Positions 8,135-15,191 of a DNA stretch of 41,122 nucleotides are shown here, piece by piece. Made by a program: the position numbers and the translations under genes. Source of the stretch: Prosthecobacter debontii (lineage in GTDB: Bacteria > Verrucomicrobiota > Verrucomicrobiia > Verrucomicrobiales > Akkermansiaceae); NCBI GenBank assembly GCA_945870855.1, contig CAMBTP010000025.1:1-41122 (forward strand). The letters are read 5' to 3'. The stretch's first letter is position 1, and every line of letters begins with the position of its first letter. Below the pieces are notes generated by a model. The model saw nothing but the letters and a program-made list of their open reading frames with translations. It did not search any database and was not told where the DNA came from.

Positions 8135-9262
8135 CTACAAAAACCCGACAAATCCAAGATACCATTGCCAAAGCCGCCAGCCGCCGAACATCCAAGCGGC
8201 GGCACCCATGGCGAGGAAGGGGCCAAAGGGAAGCTGCTTGCCGAAACCGATGCGGCCAATTAGCGCGGCGATGATCGCAAAAAGCGAGGCCGCAAAGAGA
8301 GAGAAGAACACCCCGCTCCAGCCGAAGAACGCGCCGATCATTCCGAGTAGATGGACATCGCCCATACCCATCGCCTCGCGAGGAATGACGGCTCCGTGCG
8401 CGCGACCACTGAGCGATTTCATTTTTTCCAACTCAAAAACACGCCCGTCCGCCAACTCAATACTGATGTCACGGATGATGAGTTTTCCCCCTCCGGTTTC
8501 CTCGCCATCCACGATCACCTCGGTGGCATCGACGATAAGGTGGTCGGTCTTCCTTGAAAAAATATCCCACCACGGGACTTCCTCACCATGAATCACGAAA
8601 AGCATCGGGTCATCGTCGCCCACGGGCTCGCGCAACGACCACTCAACCTCTTTGTCGAACTTCATCGCCTTTTTTCCGAAAGCCTTTTTACCCAGCTCCA
8701 CCACCGCCCACAGCCCGAAGAACCCCGCGATCCAGCCGATGGCTCCTTGCAAAAGCCCCTCCCACCAAACCCCGTTGTAACTCGCGAGCGAAGAAAGCTG
8801 CGGCCACACGGCGCAGGCTATCAACCCGACCACCGAACCGCCCCAGGTGAGGTTCGTCGGAATGATGAGGTGGGCAGCATCAATCCATGTGATCGCGACG
8901 AAAAGCGCCATGAGTATCCAGAGGAAAACAGCGACCTGCGGCAGGAACATCCACCAGACCAAGACAAACAGCGCGGCGGTGGCGATCTCGACAACGATAT
9001 AGCGGAATGGAATCGGAGCATCGCAATGGCCGCATTTTCCCCGCAAGCAAAGCCAACTCACGATGGGCAGGTTCTGCCACAGGGAGAGCTGTTTTTTACA
9101 AAGCGGGCAGAACGAGCGGCTCGGCTTGTTCACCGACATGCCCAGCGGCAGCCGATAGATGACGACGTTGAGAAAAGAGCCGATGCAGGAGCCGATCATG
9201 AACGCCGGAATCAACCAGATCCAATGCTCGAAGGGCGGGTAGTTCAAAGGCACGTTTTCCAC
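8135..9262 (-). CDS. Prepilin peptidase (A24 aspartic protease)
   Basis: A 375-residue polytopic membrane enzyme that cleaves and N-methylates type IV prepilin or type II secretion pseudopilin leaders at the inner membrane. The N-terminus has the GSFLNVVIYRLP motif, followed by a zinc-binding CPLC (52/55) and CGHC (77/80) pair. Catalytic aspartates are Asp128 in TWIDAAHLIIPT and Asp302 in GMGD. Between these, roughly residues 185-295 form a soluble charged insert not found in E. coli-type enzymes. No pilin genes lie next to it. Confidence 0.9.
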   Translation of the reverse strand: MENVPLNYPPFEHWIWLIPAFMIGSCIGSFLNVVIYRLPLGMSVNKPSRSFCPLCKKQLSLWQNLPIVSWLCLRGKCGHCDAPIPFRYIVVEIATAALFVLVWWMFLPQVAVFLWILMALFVAITWIDAAHLIIPTNLTWGGSVVGLIACAVWPQLSSLASYNGVWWEGLLQGAIGWIAGFFGLWAVVELGKKAFGKKAMKFDKEVEWSLREPVGDDDPMLFVIHGEEVPWWDIFSRKTDHLIVDATEVIVDGEETGGGKLIIRDISIELADGRVFELEKMKSLSGRAHGAVIPREAMGMGDVHLLGMIGAFFGWSGVFFSLFAASLFAIIAALIGRIGFGKQLPFGPFLAMGAAAWMFGGWRLWQWYLGFVGFL

Positions 9263-9482
9263 CTTTCGATTTCAGCATGGGGGGCAGTCCTTTCGGATTG
9301 ATTTTTTACGGAATTCTCCATCAGTTCGTGCTTATTGCTTGTTGATTCTCTATAGCAGTCTGTTCATTTCTTCCAGCCTATTCTTGTCTTTCCGCCGAGT
9401 AGAAACCAAGCGACAAACGGATGTCCGGCTTCCTATGGCAAGGCGTTGTAAAATCCAGCTGTCATGATTGTAGAAAAAGGCG

Positions 9483-9992
9483 TCAGAGCGATTTGATCCA
9501 CGCCACGATCTTCGATTCATCGCCATCCGTGGCCCAAACATGGCGGAGGAAATCGGCGGGGTGTATGCCACCGTTTTTCGTGAGAAAATTCCGGTCGCCG
9601 CCGCAGCCATACATGAGGTCTGGATCGAGTTCGCCACGGAGTTTCGCGCGGGCTTTCACAAGGATGCGTGGCAGATACGCTAGGCCTTCGAGCTCCTCGC
9701 CGAAGCCCGGAAGTTCGTCCCGAGTGATCGCGACGCCGCTGACCTTACCTTTCTGCTCCACGAGGAAATAATCCCTACGCACCGCCGCGACCAGAAGCGC
9801 AGTGCCAAGCGAAGGCTCACCCTCGTCAACGAAATCCTCCACAAAATCGAAAAGCTCCCGTTTATTGTATCCGATACTTTCAAGTAAGGCGATATCCTCC
9901 GCCAAATATCCTGTTTCGTAATCGAAATCCCCTTTGCGGTAAGCGTTCGCAACACGATCGAAGAGGGCGGTGAATTTGTCGTTCCAAGTCAT
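9483..9992 (-). CDS. DUF5069 family protein
   Basis: A 169-residue soluble protein with the segments LPRILVKARAKLRGELDPDL, MYGCGGDRNFL and GGIHPADFLRHVW. I associate these with the uncharacterised DUF5069 family, common in Verrucomicrobiota and Planctomycetota. The open frame reaches 10049, but the extra 19 residues look non-conserved, so the ATG at 9992 (MTWNDKFTALFDRVAN) is preferred. The function is unknown. It is divergent from folP. About 220 bp upstream of pilD and downstream of this gene (9263-9482) hold no recognisable feature. Confidence 0.72.
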   Translation of the reverse strand: MTWNDKFTALFDRVANAYRKGDFDYETGYLAEDIALLESIGYNKRELFDFVEDFVDEGEPSLGTALLVAAVRRDYFLVEQKGKVSGVAITRDELPGFGEELEGLAYLPRILVKARAKLRGELDPDLMYGCGGDRNFLTKNGGIHPADFLRHVWATDGDESKIVAWIKSL

Positions 9993-10080
9993 GCGGGTAG
10001 CTTGGAAGCCCCTCGCGATGAATGCCAACGGTTTTTTCCACTTACGCATTTCTTTCTACTAGGTAAGCTGCGGCGACAAG

Positions 10081-10917
10081 ATGATCTGGAACATCCAAGG
10101 CCGCAACCTCGACCTCACCCGCCACGCCCAAATTATGGGCATCCTCAACGTGACCCCGGACTCGTTCTCTGACGGCGGGTATTTCGCGGCACACGACACC
10201 GCTCTAGCCCATGCCAGGAAAATGATCGCGGAGGGAGCGTCGATCATCGACGTCGGTGGCGAGTCCACCCGGCCAGGCGCGCTTACCGTGGATGCTGATG
10301 AGGAAATCCGTCGCACGATCCCCGTGATCAAATCCCTCAGGGCCCAGTGGGACGGCCTAATTTCCATCGACACCATGAAAGCGTCCGTCGCCAAGGCTGC
10401 TCTCGATGCGGGCGCGGATATCGTCAATGATGTCTCCGGTCTCACCGCCGATCCGGAGATGACCGCCGTCTGCGCAGCCTCAAGCTGCGGGATCGTCATC
10501 ATGCACATGCGCGGTACGCCAGTGGACATGCAAAAAAAACCCTCCTACACCGATGTCGTTACCGAGATCATAGAGTATTTTCAAAATCGCTTAGATATTC
10601 TGAAATCGCAAGGCATCTCCCCTACCCGGCTGTGCTTCGATCCAGGTATCGGCTTCGGGAAAACCCTAGAACACAACCTCGCCCTGCTAAGCCACCTCGA
10701 CAAACTCGCCCCATCCGGCTTTCCACTCCTACTCGGCGTTTCCCGTAAATCTCTGATCGCCAAGCTCACTAGAGCCGATCTCCCTTCCGACCGCGATGCC
10801 GCCACCTTCGCCTTTACCGCCATAGCACGCACGAAAGGCATCATGCTCCACCGCGTCCACGACGTGAAAGGCAACCTCGCCGCCCTCCGCGTTGCCGAGG
10901 GAGTCATGGGCGGCTGA
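10081..10917 (+). CDS. folP: Dihydropteroate synthase
   Basis: A 278-residue TIM-barrel enzyme that condenses p-aminobenzoate with hydroxymethyl-dihydropterin pyrophosphate in folate synthesis. The diagnostic motifs are IMGILNVTPDSFSDGG, IDVGGESTRPGA, DIVNDVSGL, MHMRGTPVDMQ, DPGIGFGKTLEHNLALL and LGVSRKSL. Length is standard. The next gene begins about 45 bp after its stop, so a shared transcript is possible. Other folate genes are not in the window. Confidence 0.95.
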   Translation: MIWNIQGRNLDLTRHAQIMGILNVTPDSFSDGGYFAAHDTALAHARKMIAEGASIIDVGGESTRPGALTVDADEEIRRTIPVIKSLRAQWDGLISIDTMKASVAKAALDAGADIVNDVSGLTADPEMTAVCAASSCGIVIMHMRGTPVDMQKKPSYTDVVTEIIEYFQNRLDILKSQGISPTRLCFDPGIGFGKTLEHNLALLSHLDKLAPSGFPLLLGVSRKSLIAKLTRADLPSDRDAATFAFTAIARTKGIMLHRVHDVKGNLAALRVAEGVMGG

Positions 10918-10962
10918 CACTTTCCACCTTTGACTTCCCCACCCACTTCGCTAGACAAGCGT

Positions 10963-11283
10963 ATGGAAGATTTGCGCGAACACGGCCTACAGCCGCTTGA
11001 TGGACTCATGGAGAAGTGGAAACTGACAAACAATCAGCTCGTCGAGACCTCCACCGAACAGCTCAACCACAAGCAGGTTCAGAAAGCCCGTAAAGGCCGC
11101 CAGCTCACCCTCACCATGATGCAAAAGGTCTGTCGCGCCTTCAACATCGCCATCTGGCACCGCCTCAACAAGGAGCAGAAGGAAATCTACTTCGAGTATA
11201 TGCACCGCCACCTTTTCAACTACGCGAAGAGCCACGAACCCGAGTGGGCGGATCCCAATATCGGACTCTATCCCGGCGAGTGA
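10963..11283 (+). CDS. Small HTH-like hypothetical protein
   Basis: A protein of about 106 residues. The middle section, LTNNQLVETS then HKQVQKARKG then LTMMQKVCRAFNI, has the helix spacing of a Cro/C1-type helix-turn-helix, so it may bind DNA. The frame is open from a TTG at 10930. The ATG at 10963 gives MEDLREHGLQPLDGL and is preferred. It follows folP in the same direction and precedes the secreted SNase-HhH gene by 10 bp. No named family is recognised with confidence. Confidence 0.6.
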   Translation: MEDLREHGLQPLDGLMEKWKLTNNQLVETSTEQLNHKQVQKARKGRQLTLTMMQKVCRAFNIAIWHRLNKEQKEIYFEYMHRHLFNYAKSHEPEWADPNIGLYPGE

Positions 11284-11293
11284 TTTACGTGCC

Positions 11294-12148
11294 ATGAAAA
11301 CACTACTCTTACTTTTTCTAACACTTACCGCCTATGCGGCCGATCCACTTACCCACCTCGAGGGCTGCACTTTAGTTAAGGCAGATTGGTCTGATGGCGA
11401 CAGCTTCCCGATCCGCACCGCTGATGGGAAGGAAATTACCATCCGCCTCTACGGCGCCGACTGCATCGAGTGGCATGTGACTGATGAAAGCGACGCCCGC
11501 CGTCTCCGCGAGCAACGGCGATATTTCGGCATCTCCGGGTTCGGCGGTTCACCAGAGAAATCCATCGAGGCAGCCAAAGGCTTTGGGGCAAAAGCGGCGG
11601 AGGAAATAGCCCGCGCCCTTGCGGAACCCTTCTCCGTCCACACCGCCTACTCGGATGCCCGTGGCGACGTCAGATTCCAGCGCTTCTACGGTTTCGTCAC
11701 CACCTCCAAGGGCGAGGATCTCGCGGAACATCTTGTCGGCCTGGGACTTGCCCGCGCCCATGGAGTTTATCGGGAAACGCCCGCCGGGATCACTTCCACA
11801 GAATTCGAAGCGTCCCTTGAAGATATCGAACTCAAAGCCGCGAAAAAAGGCCTCGGCGCATGGTCGGTCACCAATTGGGAACATCTGCCCGTGGAGAGGA
11901 AGGAGCAAAGGGATGAAATTGCCGAGATCGAACTCGCCAAGGGAGGCGGAGGCCTCGCCAAGGGCGAAAAAATCAACCCCAACACCGCCACCCACGCAGA
12001 ACTGATGAAACTTCACGGCATCGGCGAAGTCACCGCGAACCGCATCATCGAAGCTCGCCCATTTGAGAAACTCGAAGATCTCACCAAAGTAAACGGAATC
12101 GGAAAACAAACCCTCCTCAAGTTGGAGCCGTTTCTCGTGTTCGAGTGA
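11294..12148 (+). CDS. Secreted SNase-like nuclease with C-terminal helix-hairpin-helix DNA-binding domain
   Basis: A 284-residue exported protein. Residues 1-15 form a signal peptide (MKTLLLLFLTLTAYA). An SNase (thermonuclease) domain follows. WSDGDSF and IRLYGADCIE supply the conserved Asp, Arg and Glu, with Cys where staphylococcal nuclease has Thr41, and FQRFYGFV supplies the second arginine. Residues from about 225 form a ComEA-like tandem helix-hairpin-helix, with INPNTATHAELMKLHGIGEV and VNGIGKQTLLKLEPF. The expected role is binding and cutting nucleic acid outside the cytoplasm, in nutrient scavenging or DNA uptake. Confidence 0.85.
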   Translation: MKTLLLLFLTLTAYAADPLTHLEGCTLVKADWSDGDSFPIRTADGKEITIRLYGADCIEWHVTDESDARRLREQRRYFGISGFGGSPEKSIEAAKGFGAKAAEEIARALAEPFSVHTAYSDARGDVRFQRFYGFVTTSKGEDLAEHLVGLGLARAHGVYRETPAGITSTEFEASLEDIELKAAKKGLGAWSVTNWEHLPVERKEQRDEIAEIELAKGGGGLAKGEKINPNTATHAELMKLHGIGEVTANRIIEARPFEKLEDLTKVNGIGKQTLLKLEPFLVFE

Positions 12149-12199
12149 GACCCAACACACCGTCTCGACAAACCGACCATAGAAATGACAGATTGAAGC

Positions 12200-12499
12200 A
12201 TGGATGGTGATCTCGCTGAAATACACACTGCGGTTGGACCCGTCGGCGTGCATGGGCGGAGCCCTTCTGCGGAAAAGATCGATCTGTTTTGCGCCGTACT
12301 GAAGCTCGCCATCGAAATCGACGGCCCCCAGCATCTAGCCGATCCCGCCGCCTACCGCAGCGACCGACGCAAGGACGCATTGCTTCAGGAAAACGGTTGC
12401 CATGTCCTGCGTTTCCTCGCGGAAGATCTCGGAAAACATCTCGACGCCACACTAGACGCCATCCTCCGCGCCATCACCCACCTTCGGCGGAAGTATTGA
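12200..12499 (+). CDS. DUF559-like endonuclease domain, probably N-terminally truncated
   Basis: A 99-residue protein whose second half matches the PD-(D/E)XK-related DUF559/Vsr-like fold: KIDLFCAVLKLAIEIDGPQH, DRRKDALLQENG and VLRFLAEDL. Typical DUF559 proteins have 30-40 more N-terminal residues, including a conserved arginine-rich segment that is missing here. An in-frame stop lies 6 nt before the ATG, so the missing part was deleted or replaced. It may be a remnant or a short relative. It follows the secreted nuclease by about 50 bp. Activity is uncertain. Confidence 0.65.
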   Translation: MDGDLAEIHTAVGPVGVHGRSPSAEKIDLFCAVLKLAIEIDGPQHLADPAAYRSDRRKDALLQENGCHVLRFLAEDLGKHLDATLDAILRAITHLRRKY

Positions 12500-12603
12500 T
12501 TTTTCGCCTGTGAAAACAATCACTTTGCCAACCGAATCCCTGAGAGTAATTTTGAGGGTTGCAGTTTCCGGGAGCAGCCCCTTGAATCCCCTCCTCCCAA
12601 TCC

Positions 12604-13833
12604 ATGGCTCTGATTGTTCAGAAATACGGCGGAACCTCCGTCGGCTCCATCGACCGCATGCGCAGCGTCGCCGCGCGGATGAAACGCACCCGCGACGAAG
12701 GCAACCAGGTCATTGCGGTGGTATCCGCGATGTCGGGTGTAACCGACAAGCTCATAGGCATGGCGAAGGAATTGCGCGAGAACCCATCCGAACGCGAGCT
12801 CGATGTCCTTCTCGCCACCGGCGAGCAGCAATCCATCGCGCTGGTGACCATGGCTCTCCACGAGATCGGCGTCGAAGCGGCATCGATCACTGGACGGCAG
12901 GCAGGCATTTTCACCACTGGCAGCCACACGCGCGGGCGTATCGCGAAGATGGATCCTTCATTGATGAGGAAATATCTGGATGAGGGGAAAACCTTAGTGG
13001 TCGCTGGCTTCCAAGGCATAACCTCGGCGGGAATGATTCACACCCTCGGTCGTGGTGGCTCTGATCTCACCGCCATCGCCGTCGCCGCCGCGCTGAAGGC
13101 GGATGTTTGCCAGATTCTCACCGATGTGGATGGCGTCTATACCTGCGATCCCCGCGTGGTGAAAAACGCCCGTAAACTGCCGGAAATTTCCTACGATGAA
13201 ATGTTGGAAATGGCCTCTTCCGGCTCCAAAGTCATGCAGTCACGCTCCGTCGAGTTCGCGAAGAAATTCGGCGTGGTATTTGAAGTCCGCTCCTCCCTCA
13301 ACGACAACCCAGGAACCCTCGTGCTAGAAGAACATCCCAATATGGAAAACGTCGTCATCCGCGGCATCTCGATCGAGCGCTCGCAGGCGCGGGTCACCAT
13401 CTCCGGCATCCCGGACGAACCCGGCATGTCCGGAAAAATCCTTGGCGCGCTCGCCGAGGCGGAGATCAACCTGGACATGATCGTCTCGAACATCTCCAGC
13501 GACGGCCGCTCCAGGCACTCCTTCACGATGCATTCCTCCGATCTCGGCAAGGCCCAAGCCGCACTCAAGCCCGTGCTCGCGGAGCTTTCCTCGGACGCCC
13601 AGATCCAGACCGAGGCCGGCATCGCTAAACTTTCAGCCGTCGGCATCGGCATGAGATCCCACTCCGGCGTCGCCGCTACCATGTTCAAGGCGCTTGGTGC
13701 GAAAGGCATCAACATCGGCATGATCTCCACTTCCGAGATCAAGATCGCAGTCACCGTCGATGAGATCCACATCGAGGACGCCGCACGCGCCGTGCATGAC
13801 GCGTTCCAGCTGGATAAGGAGCCGGGGACGTAG
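12604..13833 (+). CDS. lysC: Aspartate kinase
   Basis: A 409-residue monofunctional aspartokinase catalysing the first step of lysine, threonine, methionine and diaminopimelate synthesis. The N-terminal VQKYGGTSVGS, VVSAMSGVTDKLI, FQGITSAGMIHTLGRGGSD and ILTDVDGVYTCDPR motifs define the kinase domain. Two ACT domains follow from about residue 265 (ISGIPDEPGMSGKILGALAE and VGIGMRSHSGVAATMFKAL) and imply feedback control by lysine and/or threonine. I looked for a lysine riboswitch in 12500-12603 and saw nothing convincing. Confidence 0.95.
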   Translation: MALIVQKYGGTSVGSIDRMRSVAARMKRTRDEGNQVIAVVSAMSGVTDKLIGMAKELRENPSERELDVLLATGEQQSIALVTMALHEIGVEAASITGRQAGIFTTGSHTRGRIAKMDPSLMRKYLDEGKTLVVAGFQGITSAGMIHTLGRGGSDLTAIAVAAALKADVCQILTDVDGVYTCDPRVVKNARKLPEISYDEMLEMASSGSKVMQSRSVEFAKKFGVVFEVRSSLNDNPGTLVLEEHPNMENVVIRGISIERSQARVTISGIPDEPGMSGKILGALAEAEINLDMIVSNISSDGRSRHSFTMHSSDLGKAQAALKPVLAELSSDAQIQTEAGIAKLSAVGIGMRSHSGVAATMFKALGAKGINIGMISTSEIKIAVTVDEIHIEDAARAVHDAFQLDKEPGT

Positions 13834-13920
13834 GTTTCAGCCGACCACAATATCCTTATTAGAATTCGGACACGTCACCGTCGGCTCATCCACTCTAGCG
13901 TTTGGGCGAGAAAAACACTC

Positions 13921-13955
13921 TTGAATGCGTATAGCCATGGGATATACTATAACGC
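13921..13955 (+). promoter_or_regulatory. Promoter and possible operator of the orphan mazE
   Basis: TTGAAT (13921-13926) and TATACT (13943-13948) are separated by 16 bp. The imperfect inverted repeat GCGTATAG and CTATAACGC brackets the -10 region, a plausible autoregulatory operator. The predicted start of transcription is near 13955, so the mRNA would have almost no leader before the first possible codons. Confidence 0.55.
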
Positions 13956-14219
13956 ATTAGAACCACATTGCAGCGTTGGGGCAACAGCCAAGGGGTGAGA
14001 CTCCCCAAGTCGATCGTTGAATCGATGGGAATGAGTGTTGGCGCACCGGTAATTGTGGAAGTTTCCGAGGACAACTCCAAGATCACGATCATGCCAGTTA
14101 CTGAAACTCTGCCGATCAGGGGGCGGTATCGGATTGAAGATCTGATTGCGGAGAGTGCTCCGAATGCATTTTCAGAAGCGTATTATTGGGGTAAAGCAGA
14201 TGGGAAGGAAGTTTGGTGA
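13956..14219 (+). CDS. Orphan MazE-like antitoxin with a non-ATG start
   Basis: An AbrB/MazE swapped-hairpin DNA-binding antitoxin of about 87 residues. The frame reads IRTTLQRWGNSQGVRLPKSI, matching the usual MazE opening with Ile (ATT, 13956) where Met is expected. The first standard start codon is the TTG at 13968, which would remove four conserved residues. The C-terminus GKADGKEVW is typical. MazF normally overlaps at this point, but none follows. Instead an ATG overlapping the stop leads into a copy of the purA 3' region. It is either an orphan regulator with a rare start or a decaying gene. Confidence 0.75.
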   Translation: MRTTLQRWGNSQGVRLPKSIVESMGMSVGAPVIVEVSEDNSKITIMPVTETLPIRGRYRIEDLIAESAPNAFSEAYYWGKADGKEVW

Positions 14220-14369
14220 TGCTAAGATATTATATATGGCGAATTACACAGCCAGAGTCTGCTTCCTGTCCGGGCCGACTCCGATGAAAGCGATGGGGGC
14301 ATCGCAGAGTTCGGAGAGGCGGGTGAGGTAGGCTTTCGCGTTTTGCGGGAGATCGGAATACGCGGTGCA
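14212..14369. repeat. 158-bp direct repeat, copy A (duplicated purA 3' end)
   Basis: This segment matches 15034-15191 at 157 of 158 positions, the only difference being G at 14340 against A at 15162. It begins in the last codons of mazE and contains the last 126 bases of purA in minus orientation plus 32 bases downstream of its stop. With copy B it brackets the higBA module. Confidence 0.95.
14244..14369 (-). pseudogene. Truncated duplicate of the purA 3' end
   Basis: This is the purA-coding part of repeat copy A, equivalent to 15066-15191. It holds the stop codon and the last 41 codons of adenylosuccinate synthetase and then breaks off at 14369, where unrelated sequence begins. It cannot be expressed as an enzyme. 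The intact gene retains copy B. Confidence 0.9.
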
Positions 14370-14436
14370 ATTTGATTTTCTAAAACCCGTGGAATTTCCC
14401 TATTGACGAAAATCTGAAATATTACCAGGTTTCATC

Positions 14437-14718
14437 GTGATTCAGAGCTTCTCCGACAAGGAAACCGAGAAAATCTGGAACCGCCAGCGGTCGCGCAAGC
14501 TGCCGCCGGAGATCCAGGATCGAGCCTTGAGGAAGCTCCGCGAACTCGCCGCCGCCCCTACCCTTGAAACACTCCGCTTTCCCCCATCCAACCATCTGCA
14601 CCCGCTCCTGGGGGACCGAAAAGACAAACATGCCATCCGTATCAACGACCAATGGCGCATCACCTTCCGATGGGGAATATTAGGCCCGGAGGAAGTCAGA
14701 ATCGAGGACTACCACTGA
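14437..14718 (+). CDS. higB: HigB-type (RelE superfamily) toxin
   Basis: A 93-residue toxin of the HigB/RelE 'plasmid maintenance system killer' family, expected to cleave mRNA at the ribosome. It opens with MIQSFSDKETEKIWNRQRSR and contains PPSNHLHPLLGDRKD and the conserved INDQWRITFRW segment, which carries the RelE-fold basic residues. It starts with GTG at 14437. The antitoxin gene follows after 4 bp, giving the toxin-first order typical of higBA. It lies inside the 664-bp segment between the two purA-derived repeats. Confidence 0.92.
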   Translation: MIQSFSDKETEKIWNRQRSRKLPPEIQDRALRKLRELAAAPTLETLRFPPSNHLHPLLGDRKDKHAIRINDQWRITFRWGILGPEEVRIEDYH

Positions 14719-14722
14719 ACCC

Positions 14723-15019
14723 ATGAAAACCGAAGCTCCACTCTACAATCCGCATCCCGGCGAGACGCTCAAGGAAGCGCTCGATGATTACGGGATCACC
14801 CAATACCGACTCGGGCAGGACTTGGGCATCCCCCACAGCCGCGTCACCGCGATTATCAAAGGCCGCCAGGGAATCACCGCCACCACCGCGCTGAAGCTAG
14901 GCAAATACTTCGGCACCCCTCCCGAATACTGGCTCAGCCTCCAGCACATGCACGACCTAGCCGCAGCCCGGGAGGAACAGGGTGACGCGCTCTCGCAGAT
15001 CCGCCCGCTATGCGCCTGA
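14723..15019 (+). CDS. higA: HigA-type antitoxin (XRE helix-turn-helix)
   Basis: A 98-residue antitoxin that should bind HigB and repress the higBA promoter. It has the HigA opening LYNPHPGETLKEALDDYGIT, an XRE helix-turn-helix (YRLGQDLGIPHSRVTAIIKG) and the family segment KYFGTPPEYWLSLQ. Spacing of 4 bp from higB implies one transcript. Between its stop and repeat copy B are only 14 bp. Nothing suggests damage, so the module is probably functional. Confidence 0.93.
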   Translation: MKTEAPLYNPHPGETLKEALDDYGITQYRLGQDLGIPHSRVTAIIKGRQGITATTALKLGKYFGTPPEYWLSLQHMHDLAAAREEQGDALSQIRPLCA

Positions 15020-15033
15020 CTTATGAATAAATA

Positions 15034-15191
15034 TTTGGTGATGCTAAGATATTATATATGGCGAATTACACAGCCAGAGTCTGCTTCCTGTCCGGGCCGA
15101 CTCCGATGAAAGCGATGGGGGCATCGCAGAGTTCGGAGAGGCGGGTGAGGTAGGCTTTCGCATTTTGCGGGAGATCGGAATACGCGGTGCA
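15034..15191. repeat. 158-bp direct repeat, copy B (3' end of intact purA)
   Basis: This is the copy attached to intact purA. Its first bases, TTTGGTGATGCTAAG, match the mazE end in copy A. The spacing between copies is 822 bp, so one repeat plus the 664-bp higBA segment forms a single 822-bp unit. Confidence 0.95.

Noticed and set aside
11549..12334. 261-codon minus-strand open frame opposite the SNase-HhH gene
   Set aside because: It is antisense to a gene with a signal peptide and two recognisable domains, and its composition looks random.
12500..12603. Possible lysine riboswitch before lysC
   Set aside because: The gap is only about 100 bp and I could not find the conserved stems of the class.
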